Shown here piece after piece: positions 1 to 7,811 of a stretch of 42,450 nt of DNA (within the stretch, counting starts at the first letter, position 1; every line of letters begins with the position of its first letter). A program made the translations under genes and the position numbers. The DNA comes from CAZYXZ01 sp964651395 (GTDB lineage Bacteria; Actinomycetota; Actinomycetes; BP-191). The DNA is taken from positions 1 to 42,450 of the forward strand of contig CAZYXZ010000020.1 of assembly GCA_964651395.1 (NCBI GenBank). Reading direction: 5' to 3'. The notes beneath the pieces are model-generated. The model saw nothing but the letters and a program-made list of their open reading frames with translations, did no database searches and had not been told where the DNA came from.

Positions 1-25
1 GAACCGGAAGAACAGCCGCGCGACG

Positions 26-1126
26 GTGCCGAGCGACGGCGGGCTGTCGGGCATGCTGGCTAGTGTGCCGTTCGTGATCCCCGACGAGCCGCACCGCGGC
101 GGCTACCCGGACCCGTCGTTCTGGCTCCAGAGCGGTTTCGACCAGGTGTCGCGCTGGCCGACCGGCGACGCCATGCGCCCGCCGCTGTCGCACCTGTTCG
201 GTTCCCGCCCGTCTGCCTGCGGCGACGGGACGACATCGTTCACGTTGCCGGCCAGCGGCTGGTTGCAGGGCCCGGCGCCGGTGATCCTCGGCGGTGTTCT
301 GGCGATGCTCGCGGACGGACCGCTGGGCTGCTCGATCCAGACCAAGCTGCCCGCGGCGACGCCGTACACGACGGCGGAGCTGTCCATGGCCTACTTGCGC
401 CCGGCGATCCCGGACGACCGCCTGATCTCCTGCCACGGCCGGGCCGTGCACGTCGGCCGGTCGCTGGCGCTGTCCGAGTGCCAGATCGAGGACGCCGACG
501 GACGGGTGCTCGCGCACGCCACGTCGCGGTGCTTCATCCTGCCGAGCGCGCCGCTCCCCGACCCGCTTCCCGACATCGTCATCGATGACCCGCCGGTGTA
601 TGACACGCCCGACCCGTGGGAGCGGCCGGTCGAGGGGGAGGTCACGCCGCAAGCGGCCTGGGAGTCGATGCCGGGTCTCGACGTGCTCCGCGGCTGCATC
701 AGCGGCGACCTCCCGCGACCGCCCATCTACTACCTGACCGGCCTGCAGCCCGTCGCCGCGGAGCAGGGCACGAGCACGTTCGTGATGCCCACGACCGAGT
801 GGCTGTGCAGCCCGACCGGCAACCTGCAGGGCGGGACGCTGGCGATGCTCGCGGACGCCGCGCTCGCCGGTGCCGCGCAGACCACGCTGCCGCCGGCCAC
901 CGGTTACGCGCCGGTCGACATCACCGTGAAGTTCCTCCGGCCGGTCAAGCCGAACACCGGCGACCTCACTGCGCAGGCCACCGTCGTGCACCGCGGCCGG
1001 TCGCTCGTCGTGGCGACGGTCGACGTACGCAATGCCGAGGGCAAGCCGGTGGTCACCGCGCTCGGCTCCGCCCTCGTCCTGCCCGGCCGCTCGATGGGCG
1101 CGACCGCGGAGCCGGTCGTCAGCTGA
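26..1126 (+). CDS. Double-hotdog PaaI-type thioesterase-like protein
   Basis: Two hotdog-fold thioesterase units lie in one 366-residue chain. Unit 1 carries an ILGGVLAMLAD helix near residue 86 followed by a YLRP strand. Unit 2 carries LQGGTLAMLAD near residue 267 followed by FLRP. This GG..LAMLAD plus LRP pattern is typical of PaaI/YbgC-like acyl-CoA thioesterases, which hydrolyse acyl-CoA thioesters in the cytoplasm. Unit 1 has lost the Gln before the GG pair, so unit 2 may be the active half; that is inference. The GTG at 26 is used here, but the frame is open to the window edge, so the true start may lie outside. ATG at 53 is another option. An acyl-CoA role would fit the CoA-transferase operon at the far end of the window, but that link is only thematic. 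Confidence 0.82.
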   Translation: MPSDGGLSGMLASVPFVIPDEPHRGGYPDPSFWLQSGFDQVSRWPTGDAMRPPLSHLFGSRPSACGDGTTSFTLPASGWLQGPAPVILGGVLAMLADGPLGCSIQTKLPAATPYTTAELSMAYLRPAIPDDRLISCHGRAVHVGRSLALSECQIEDADGRVLAHATSRCFILPSAPLPDPLPDIVIDDPPVYDTPDPWERPVEGEVTPQAAWESMPGLDVLRGCISGDLPRPPIYYLTGLQPVAAEQGTSTFVMPTTEWLCSPTGNLQGGTLAMLADAALAGAAQTTLPPATGYAPVDITVKFLRPVKPNTGDLTAQATVVHRGRSLVVATVDVRNAEGKPVVTALGSALVLPGRSMGATAEPVVS

Positions 1127-1145
1127 GAGCTGAGCATGGGCGGAG

Positions 1146-1544
1146 TCACCTGATCGTCACGGTGCCCTTCATCCCGAAGTCGTAGTGCCCCGGCAGATGG
1201 CAGGCGAACTCCAGCGTCCCCGCGTCGCGGAAGACCACTGTCGTGGTGACCGAGGCCAGTGCGTCGACCGACTTCTCCGTCGGTACGGCCGAGTGGCTCG
1301 CCTCCGTGCCCTTCTCGTGCCGGTCGTGCACCGCCTGGTCGCCCACGATCCACTCGTGGTCGATCGGGTCGGAGTTCACGATCTCGAACCGCACCGGCCG
1401 GCCGCGCGGTACGTCCACACGATCGGGCACGAACTTGGAGTGATGCATCTGCAGGCGCACCACGACCGGCGTCTCGTCCGACCCGGAACAGGCCACCGGC
1501 GCCAGGGCCAGCAGCACCCCGGCGCCGACGGCCAGCGTTCTCAT
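1146..1544 (-). CDS. Cupredoxin-domain lipoprotein
   Basis: A 132-residue exported protein. It starts with a hydrophobic signal segment ending at a Cys (APVAC, a loose lipobox), so it is probably lipid-anchored outside the membrane. The rest is a single cupredoxin fold. The type 1 copper ligands are visible: a His in DHEW, then the C-terminal CHLPGHYDFGM loop with Cys, His and Met. Such proteins carry electrons or bind copper. Its ATG overlaps the TGA of the upstream DUF2330 gene (ATGA, 1541-1544), so the two are translationally coupled and probably act together at the cell surface. The partner redox enzyme is not in the window. The much longer open frame in this register is a high-GC artefact. 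Confidence 0.85.
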   Translation of the reverse strand: MRTLAVGAGVLLALAPVACSGSDETPVVVRLQMHHSKFVPDRVDVPRGRPVRFEIVNSDPIDHEWIVGDQAVHDRHEKGTEASHSAVPTEKSVDALASVTTTVVFRDAGTLEFACHLPGHYDFGMKGTVTIR

Positions 1545-2581
1545 CCGGTGGGCAGCCGGCGGGCTCGCGGCGACAACATGATGACCAGTACGACGGCCGC
1601 ACCGACGATCAGCAGCACCGCCGCGGCCTCCCACGGCCGGTCGCTGGTCGACGCCGGGGTCAGCGGCAGGCGCAGGCGGGCGGCCACCGCGGACGGCCGT
1701 CCGCGGCCGCTCGCGTCGATCGCCAGGTCGTAGGTGAGCTCCTGCGCCGGACCGCCGACGCGCAGCTTGGTCAGCCACATGCCCGCCTTCGGGACCCAGC
1801 CCATTCCCGCGTCGGCGTTGAGGTCGGTGAGCAGGCTCTCGCTCGCCGTCTCGTCGTACAGGCTGGTGAGCCCTCGGCCGTCCGGGACCGGCAGCAGGGC
1901 CGGCCGGCGGTCGGTGAGCAGGTACACGTCGGCATCGATGGCCTCCCCGGCGCCCTTGCCGAGGCCGAGGATACGCAGCGGCACCCACGGGTTGTCGGTC
2001 GGGATGGTGACGTGGATCGGCGTGCCGTCGCCGACCTGCGTGCCCCGGTCCTTCGCGCGGTCGGCGTTGAACCGCGCGGCCAAGAAGATCGGGCTGCGGG
2101 CGGCGTAGAAGTCGAGCACCTCGGGCGAGTCCGGCGGCAGCCGGAAGCCGTTGTCCTTCGCCCACGTGCCGACCGCGTCGCCGCCGCCCTCCAGCACCGT
2201 GATGTCGAGCGCGTCGATCTGCACCTCGAGGATCACCTTGGCGGAGTCCAGCGCGGCGAACGCCGTCCGCTGGCCGGAGGCGAGCTCGGCGACCGGCTCC
2301 GTCTCGCGGGCCAGCCGCTGCAGCGTCCAGCCGCCGCCGCGCTCCACCTTCGTCGGTATGCCGGGCAGCGGGGTGATCGAGCCGAACTCGCCACCACCGC
2401 CCGCGAAAGTGAACGAGGTGATGTAGTGCTCGACCCCGTCGTGGTAGCCGGCCAGCGTCGACGTGCGAAGCAGGTTGACCGAGCCGCGCGCCCCGATCAG
2501 GCCGCCGCAGGCGAACGCCGGACCGGCGGCGAGAGCGCTCACTGTGATGGTCGCGAGGGCGAGAGTGACGATGCGGCGCAT
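1541..2581 (-). CDS. DUF2330 exported membrane-anchored protein
   Basis: A 346-residue protein with an N-terminal signal peptide ending in AFA, followed immediately by CGGLIG, the typical beginning of mature DUF2330 proteins. The C-terminus has one transmembrane helix (about residues 312-333) and a short basic tail, so most of the chain should sit outside the membrane. The biochemical function of DUF2330 is unknown. It is the first gene of a two-gene unit with the cupredoxin lipoprotein, sharing an ATGA junction, which hints at a metal or redox role. It is transcribed away from the pirin gene, with about 100 bp between the two starts. Confidence 0.85.
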   Translation of the reverse strand: MRRIVTLALATITVSALAAGPAFACGGLIGARGSVNLLRTSTLAGYHDGVEHYITSFTFAGGGGEFGSITPLPGIPTKVERGGGWTLQRLARETEPVAELASGQRTAFAALDSAKVILEVQIDALDITVLEGGGDAVGTWAKDNGFRLPPDSPEVLDFYAARSPIFLAARFNADRAKDRGTQVGDGTPIHVTIPTDNPWVPLRILGLGKGAGEAIDADVYLLTDRRPALLPVPDGRGLTSLYDETASESLLTDLNADAGMGWVPKAGMWLTKLRVGGPAQELTYDLAIDASGRGRPSAVAARLRLPLTPASTSDRPWEAAAVLLIVGAAVVLVIMLSPRARRLPTG

Positions 2582-2614
2582 GGGGCGCTCCCTGAGTGGG
2601 TGATGTCCTGCCCT

Positions 2615-2644
2615 CTACGACTCCTCCGGCACCCCCGCGGTTCA
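2615..2644 (-). promoter_or_regulatory. Possible ECF-sigma-like promoter for DUF2330-cupredoxin
   Basis: Read on the minus strand, TGAACC (2644-2639) is followed after 17 bases by GTCGTAG (2621-2615). This resembles the AAC ... GTC pattern of many extracytoplasmic-function sigma promoters, and it sits 34 bases upstream of the DUF2330 start. The match is short and the call is tentative. Confidence 0.22.
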
Positions 2645-2684
2645 CCGGGAAATGGATGGAACCTCGGGGCGGTTGAGCACGTCT

Positions 2685-3392
2685 ATGAGCGCCATCGACG
2701 TCCGCAGAGCCGACACCCGACCGAAGACGCGCATCGACTGGCTGGACAGCAAGCACAGCTTCAGCTTCGGCGGGCACTACGACCCCGCGAACACCCACCA
2801 CGGCCTGCTGCTGGTCAACAACGACGACATCGTGCTGCCCGGGATGGGTTTCCAGACCCATCCGCACCGCGACATGGAGATCGTGACGTGGGTGCTCGAC
2901 GGCGAGCTCGAGCACAAGGACTCGGTCGGCAACGCCGACGTCATCTACCCCGGTCTCGCTCAGCGGATGAGCGCGGGCACCGGCATCTGGCACTCGGAGA
3001 TGAACGCCTCGGGGGACCAGCCCGTGCACTTCGTGCAGATGTGGGTGCTGCCGGACACCGAGAGCGTCGCGCCGTCGTACCAGCAGCTCGACATCAACAG
3101 CGAGCTGGACCGCGGCGGCCTGGTCCCGGTCGCGTCCGGGCGCGGGCACGACACGGCGATCTCGATCCGCCAGGAGGGCGCGGTGCTGTGGGCCGGTCGC
3201 CTGCGCGGCGAGGAGAGTGTCGCAGTGCCCGACGCGCGGCACGTGCATCTGTTCGTCGCCCGCGGCGGGGTGACCCTCGACGGTGCCGGCGAGCTCAGCG
3301 AGGGCGACGCCGTGCGCTTCACCGCCGCCGGCTCGCCGACGCTGACCGCCGGTGACGCGGGCGCCGAGGTACTGGTCTGGGAGACCGCCTAG
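2685..3392 (+). CDS. Pirin family protein
   Basis: A 235-residue bicupin of the pirin family. The metal site of the N-terminal cupin is intact: H59 and H61 (THPH) and H103 and E105 (WHSE), matching the spacing of pirins with quercetinase activity. The N-terminal KHSFSFGGHYD block is also family-typical. Bacterial pirins are cytoplasmic metal-binding proteins, variously dioxygenases or regulators, so the substrate is not predicted. The ATG at 2685 is preferred over one 33 bases upstream because it begins at the usual family N-terminus. The stop codon lies in a CTAG tetranucleotide at the boundary with the minus-strand remnant that follows. Confidence 0.88.
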   Translation: MSAIDVRRADTRPKTRIDWLDSKHSFSFGGHYDPANTHHGLLLVNNDDIVLPGMGFQTHPHRDMEIVTWVLDGELEHKDSVGNADVIYPGLAQRMSAGTGIWHSEMNASGDQPVHFVQMWVLPDTESVAPSYQQLDINSELDRGGLVPVASGRGHDTAISIRQEGAVLWAGRLRGEESVAVPDARHVHLFVARGGVTLDGAGELSEGDAVRFTAAGSPTLTAGDAGAEVLVWETA

Positions 3393-3572
3393 AGCCCGCC
3401 GGCGACCCGTCTCGCGAACATCGCGGATCCGCCGCAGCACCTGCGCATCCAGCTCCGCCTGCACCCGCAGCAGCTCGAGCAGCTCCTCGTTGTCCGAGCC
3501 CAGACCGGCGTGCACCGGCTGCGCCGCGAGCTCCTTCACCGCCAGCCGGACCTGCTCAATCTGCTCGAACAT
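3389..3572 (-). pseudogene. Small coiled-coil ORF, frameshifted or DUF222-like remnant
   Basis: A minus-strand reading frame begins at an ATG with a strong ribosome binding site (GGAGGAG, about 10 bases upstream). It encodes some 55 residues with a heptad-like, Leu/Glu-rich pattern (NEELLELLRVQAELDAQVLRR). It then runs without a stop into the antisense of the pirin gene. A neighbouring frame reaches a TAG inside the CTAG shared with the pirin stop, ending in ARRVAGGL, so a one-base shift would give a tidy protein of about 61 residues. The N-terminus loosely resembles the start of actinobacterial DUF222/HNH proteins. Either a remnant, a frameshifted small gene or a sequence error would fit. 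Confidence 0.45.
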
Positions 3573-3664
3573 ACGTTCTATTCTCCTCCACCAGACCGAC
3601 CAATCAAGGCCTCGAGAAAATCTGTGGAGATCGAATTTCCGCAGGGGCGCAGCGACTCTCGAGG

Positions 3665-4267
3665 TCAGCCTGCCTCGTCGCTCAGCCGGGCGTGCAGGTG
3701 CATGTCGTGCCAGCCGTCGGGGTGCAGCGCCTCACGGCGCTTGGTCCCCTCCCACGCATAGCCGACAGCCGCGGCGACCCGACAGGACACGGGGTTCTGG
3801 GTCGAGTGCATGAGCTCGATCCGGTGGAGGCCGAGGTCCTCGAAGGCCCAGCGGGTCAGCGTGGCCAGCGCGCGGGTGGCGACACCGCGACCTCTGGCCG
3901 CCGGTACGACCCAGTAGGACAGGCGTGCGAGCCCGTCCTCGCCGTGGATCTCCCGCAGGCTGATCTGGCCGAGCAGCTGCGCCGGCCGTGCGATCGCCCA
4001 GCCGGCCGCGGTCTCCTCCGACCACCGACGATGCCAGGACCGGATCCACGCGTCGGCTTCGTCCGACGACATCGACCGGGCATGCCATTGCTGGATGCCG
4101 GCATCGGCGTAGGCGGCCTCGACCTCGGACGCGTCACCGCTCACCCACGGGCGGAGCGCGAAGTCGTCCGCCTCGAGCACCGGCTGGTCGCGCCCAGCCA
4201 TGGCGCCGAGCGCGACAACCCGTTCGGTCAGGCGAGGCACTGACCCATCCAAGCGCAGGTTACGCAT
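3665..4267 (-). CDS. GNAT family N-acetyltransferase (RimJ/RimL-like)
   Basis: A 200-residue acetyltransferase of the GNAT fold. The acetyl-CoA binding signature is clear (VVPAARGRGVATRAL), followed by the LGLHRIEL strand and the NPVSCRVAAAVGY helix typical of the RimJ/RimL branch. The acceptor, possibly a protein N-terminus or small amine, cannot be told. The ATG at 4267 overlaps the stop of the upstream PH-domain gene (ATGCGTAA). An internal ATG at 4201 would remove a 22-residue extension that the family does not need and is equally possible. It is the last gene of the photolyase-PH-GNAT run. Confidence 0.82.
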   Translation of the reverse strand: MRNLRLDGSVPRLTERVVALGAMAGRDQPVLEADDFALRPWVSGDASEVEAAYADAGIQQWHARSMSSDEADAWIRSWHRRWSEETAAGWAIARPAQLLGQISLREIHGEDGLARLSYWVVPAARGRGVATRALATLTRWAFEDLGLHRIELMHSTQNPVSCRVAAAVGYAWEGTKRREALHPDGWHDMHLHARLSDEAG

Positions 4268-4982
4268 CGACCTGTTCGGCCAGCGGGCGGAGGTCCGACA
4301 CGAGCACGGTCATCCGGAAGTCCCCGAGAGAGGGCCGGTCGACATCGACCTTCCAGCCCCGCATGGCTCCGTAGCCGGTCCGCCGGATCAGGGTTCCGGT
4401 ACGGCCGTCGACCACAGAGCCGCTAAGCAGGACACGTTGCCCCGGTGCGAACCCGTCACGATCACGCGCCGAACGGAGGAACGCCGGCCGCACTCGGCTG
4501 TAGCTCGAGCTCAGCCGCCGGGCATGCGGAAAGTCCACGGGATCGACCCTGACGTCGATGCCGAATCCACTCGCGCACTCGGAGATCAGTCCCAAGAGCT
4601 CCGCCATCTTCGGCGCCTTCATCCACGCGGTAGCGACCGCTTTGATCCGCACCCCGGACTGCGTCTTGACCACCAGGATCGAGAACACGGCCTTTGGTGG
4701 GCGGAACTCTCCCTGCTCGAGGCTCGCGACGTCACTCCAGGGCACGAACCGGTGCGTGAAGACGTCCGAGATCTCCAGGCCGTCCTGCCGTACCCGGAGC
4801 CGGCGCCGCGCGATCGCCGTAGCGGTGCAGCCGAGCAGGACCACCGCGAGTACTGCCACCCACTTCGGCAGCTGACCCTCTATCTCGACCACCGAGAAGG
4901 CCAGGAACTCGACCCCGATCGCCCCGTAGAGGAGACCACTCAACAGGTTCCAGTCCCGTGGCCGGACGGTCTTGACGATCAC
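4260..4982 (-). CDS. Bacterial PH-domain membrane protein
   Basis: A 240-residue protein with two N-terminal transmembrane helices (about residues 11-32 and 39-57). A bacterial pleckstrin-like domain of the bPH_6 type follows (RRRLRVRQDGLEI ... HRFVPWSDVASLEQG). An unassigned C-terminal segment of about 80 residues contains a small beta-rich stretch (GQRVLLSG ... GTLIRRTGYG). It is probably a membrane-anchored cytoplasmic scaffold; no enzyme activity is visible. Its GTG start overlaps the photolyase stop by four bases (GTGA, 4979-4982), so translation is coupled. The ORF in this frame extends far upstream only because of the high GC content. Confidence 0.78.
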   Translation of the reverse strand: MIVKTVRPRDWNLLSGLLYGAIGVEFLAFSVVEIEGQLPKWVAVLAVVLLGCTATAIARRRLRVRQDGLEISDVFTHRFVPWSDVASLEQGEFRPPKAVFSILVVKTQSGVRIKAVATAWMKAPKMAELLGLISECASGFGIDVRVDPVDFPHARRLSSSYSRVRPAFLRSARDRDGFAPGQRVLLSGSVVDGRTGTLIRRTGYGAMRGWKVDVDRPSLGDFRMTVLVSDLRPLAEQVDA

Positions 4983-6334
4983 GGCACGTTGTCGCGGACG
5001 GCCTGGTAGCGGTCGAGGGCGTCGGCTCGTTCGACCAGGTGATCGACGATCGGGAGCGGGTAGTCCGCGGGCGGCGAGGGCGCGTGCCAGGGCTCGTGCA
5101 CGAACTCGTCCGGTACGCCGGCCAGGTCCGGTACCCACCGCCGGATGTAGCGGCCGTCGGGGTCGAGCTTGCGGCCCTGCAACGACGGGTTGAACACGCG
5201 ATAGAACGGCGCGGCGTCGGTCCCGGAGCCGGTCACCCACTGCCAGTTGTGCGCGTTGGACGCGAGGTCGCCGTCGACCAGCCGGTCGAGGAAGAGGGCG
5301 GCGCCACGGCGCCAGTCGAGGTGCAGGTCCTTCACGAGGAAGCTGGCCACCGTCATGCGGATGCGGTTGGGCAGCCACGCCTCGCCCGCGAGCTGGCGCA
5401 TCCCCGCGTCGACGATCGGGTAACCGGTGCGCCCCTCCGCCCAGGCCGCGAAGCGGTCGTCGGCGTCCGGCCCGGTGTCGACGCGCAGTGCGGCGTACTC
5501 CGGACGCATCGGCTCCCGTGCCGTCTCGGGCGAGCTGTAGAGCAGGTGCGCGAAGAACTCGCGCCAGGCGAGCTCGGTCCGCAGTGCCTCGCTGTCCGGG
5601 TCTTCCCCCAACCGCGCGAGCACCTGCCGCGGATGCAGCACACCGAACTTGAGGTACGCCGACAGCCGGGACGTCGCGTCCTTGGCCGGCTGGTTGCGCC
5701 GCTCGGCGTAGCCCTCGAGCTGGTTCGCGACGAAGCCCTCGAGCCGCAGGTGCGCCGCGTTCTCCCCGGCCGGGGGCAGCTCCGCCGACACGGCCGGCTC
5801 GGCCGGGAGGGGCTCTCCGTCCACGCCGCTGGCCCAGGTCAGGCGCGCCGGACGCGGCAGCGGCGCCAGCCAGCCGCGCGCGAGCCAGGCCCGCAGGTAC
5901 GGGCCGAACACGCGGTAGGCCGAGCCGTCGACCGACTCGAGCTCGCCGGGCGCGACGGCGTACGGCGAGCCGAGCCAGTGCACGCCCACTCCCGCCCAGC
6001 CGAGCGCCATGCCGACCTGGTCGTCTCGCTGCACGCCGTAGGGGCCGTAGTCCGCCGCGGAGTAGACCGCGTCGGCCTCGACCTCGCGCGCGACGGCCGG
6101 CACGACCTCGGCCGGGTCCCCGGTGCGGATCACGAGCCGGTGCCCGGTGGCGACGTCCAGCTCGGCCAGGTTGCGGTAGAGGAAGGCCAGCCGTGGCGAC
6201 CCCGCACGCATCGTGAGCCGCGGGTCGAGGACAAACAGCGGCACGACCTGGTCGGCGCCCGCCACGGCGGCCGCGAGCGCGGGGTTGTCCGCCAGCCGCA
6301 GGTCGCGGCGGAACCACAGCACCGACGTCGTCAT
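4979..6334 (-). CDS. phr: Deoxyribodipyrimidine photo-lyase
   Basis: A 451-residue class I photolyase/cryptochrome protein. It repairs UV-induced cyclobutane pyrimidine dimers using FAD and blue light. The N-terminal Rossmann antenna domain begins with LWFRRDLRLADNPAL. The C-terminal FAD domain has the canonical blocks: GRTGYPIVDAGMRQL, NRIRM ... SFLVKDL, LDWRRG, DLASNAHNWQW, GTDAAPFYRVFNP and GRYIRRWVPDL. Length and motifs are those of an intact CPD photolyase. A (6-4)-specific role cannot be excluded but the motifs favour CPD. It heads an overlapping leftward run with the PH-domain and GNAT genes and diverges from the LVIVD gene with 55 bp between starts. Confidence 0.93.
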   Translation of the reverse strand: MTTSVLWFRRDLRLADNPALAAAVAGADQVVPLFVLDPRLTMRAGSPRLAFLYRNLAELDVATGHRLVIRTGDPAEVVPAVAREVEADAVYSAADYGPYGVQRDDQVGMALGWAGVGVHWLGSPYAVAPGELESVDGSAYRVFGPYLRAWLARGWLAPLPRPARLTWASGVDGEPLPAEPAVSAELPPAGENAAHLRLEGFVANQLEGYAERRNQPAKDATSRLSAYLKFGVLHPRQVLARLGEDPDSEALRTELAWREFFAHLLYSSPETAREPMRPEYAALRVDTGPDADDRFAAWAEGRTGYPIVDAGMRQLAGEAWLPNRIRMTVASFLVKDLHLDWRRGAALFLDRLVDGDLASNAHNWQWVTGSGTDAAPFYRVFNPSLQGRKLDPDGRYIRRWVPDLAGVPDEFVHEPWHAPSPPADYPLPIVDHLVERADALDRYQAVRDNVP

Positions 6335-6389
6335 CGCCCGAACAACCTAGCGGGCAGGAAGGGTGTCCCGACCCGGAGAAGGAGGTGAC

Positions 6390-7811
6390 ATGCGCTCCCG
6401 TCGTACGCCGCTGCTCGCGCTCGCCTGCGCCGTCCTGCTCCTGCCTGTCGCAGCCGCGACCGCACGTCCGGCCGGCCCCACGCTGGCGCCACCGCCGGCT
6501 GGGGCCATCTCGCCGAACCTCGAGTTCCTGGCCAACGTGCCGGAGATGGCGAGTGCGATCTCGGTCAACTTCATCGACGAGACGATGTTCGTCTCGGCCA
6601 CGACCGGCGTCTTCGCGTACTCCATCTCCGACCCCGCCGCCCCGAGCCTGATCGGCGCGCTGCCGCAGTTCATCTGGGAGAACGAGGACGTCGACGTCGA
6701 CGTCGACCGCAAGCTGCTGTTCATCAGCCGCGACCCGCGCGGCTTCACCACGCCGGCGACACCCGGTGCGGCGTTCCCCTACGGCATGGTGCAGGTCATC
6801 GACGTCTCGCTCCCGCACGCGATGACGCAGATCTCGCAGATCCTCGTCGGCGCCGGTCACACGACCACCTGCGTCAACCGCTGCCAGTGGCTCTGGGTCG
6901 GTGGCCCCTACGCCAACGCCGTCACGCAACCGGGGTGGACCGGCCGGCCGATCATCGGCGTCGACCTGCGCAACCCACTCAACCCGGTCGAGTGCCCGGC
7001 GCCCATCGACACCGGCCGCAACGACGGAGTGACCGACTACGCGCACGACGTGCAGGTCGACGCGGCGGGCATCGCGTGGGTGTCCGGCGCCGGTGGCGTA
7101 CGCGGCTACTGGACCAGCGGCCGACACCTCAACCCGGTGACCAAGAAGATGCAGACCGCCGACGGCTGCAACCCGATCCCCTACGCCGGCGGCGGCACGC
7201 CCGACGACGCGACGCCGTCCCGGTTCATGCACAACGCCTGGCGCAACCTCAAGCTGAAGATCGACGCCAAGGACAGGGGCGGCAACGTCCTCATGGCGAC
7301 CGAGGAGAACGTCACGTCGACCTGCGAGTCCTCCGGGCGCTTCGCGACCTTCGACCTGCGCAGCTCGTACGGCGGCCAGGGCTTCCGCGACATCGCGCGG
7401 ACGAAGTACCGGCTCAAGACGCTCGACACGTGGACGCCGGAGGACCAGGCCGGCAGCACCGGCTGCGCGTCCGCGCACTACTTCACCGACCGCGGCGACG
7501 GCATCCTCGCGTATGCGTTCTACGGGCAGGGCACGCGCATCCTCGACGTGCGCAACCCGCGCAACATCCGGCAGATCGGCTACTTCCGCCCCGACGACGC
7601 GAGCACCTGGGCGGCGTACTGGCACAAGGGCCTGATCTACGTCGCGGACAACACCCGCGGCATCGACGTGCTGCGCCTGAAGACCCCGGTGGGCAAGAAG
7701 CAGACGCCCACGCTGGTCGCGCCACCGCGCACGGTGCCGGTGCCGATCCGCTTCACGCCCAGCCCGGAGTGGGGCTGGATGTGCCCGGTGGCCCCGACCG
7801 CCCAGGCCTAG
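6390..7811 (+). CDS. Secreted LVIVD-repeat protein
   Basis: A 473-residue exported protein. The signal peptide (LLALACAVLLLPVAAATA) is followed by a beta-propeller-like chain with LVIVD-type repeats, for example VQVIDVSLPHAM, GTRILDVRNPRNI and IYVADNTRGIDVLRL. The family is extracellular and of unknown function. The ATG at 6390 is chosen because a near-perfect Shine-Dalgarno (AAGGAGGTGA) sits directly before it; a GTG at 6363 is in frame but lacks one. The stop shares a CTAG with the stop of the convergent hydrolase gene. Confidence 0.82.
   Translation: MRSRRTPLLALACAVLLLPVAAATARPAGPTLAPPPAGAISPNLEFLANVPEMASAISVNFIDETMFVSATTGVFAYSISDPAAPSLIGALPQFIWENEDVDVDVDRKLLFISRDPRGFTTPATPGAAFPYGMVQVIDVSLPHAMTQISQILVGAGHTTTCVNRCQWLWVGGPYANAVTQPGWTGRPIIGVDLRNPLNPVECPAPIDTGRNDGVTDYAHDVQVDAAGIAWVSGAGGVRGYWTSGRHLNPVTKKMQTADGCNPIPYAGGGTPDDATPSRFMHNAWRNLKLKIDAKDRGGNVLMATEENVTSTCESSGRFATFDLRSSYGGQGFRDIARTKYRLKTLDTWTPEDQAGSTGCASAHYFTDRGDGILAYAFYGQGTRILDVRNPRNIRQIGYFRPDDASTWAAYWHKGLIYVADNTRGIDVLRLKTPVGKKQTPTLVAPPRTVPVPIRFTPSPEWGWMCPVAPTAQA

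Noticed and set aside
1146..3572. An 808-residue open frame on the minus strand
   Set aside because: Only its last 132 codons form a real protein (cupredoxin) and its first 55 a small ORF or remnant; the middle is antisense to pirin and out of frame with DUF2330.
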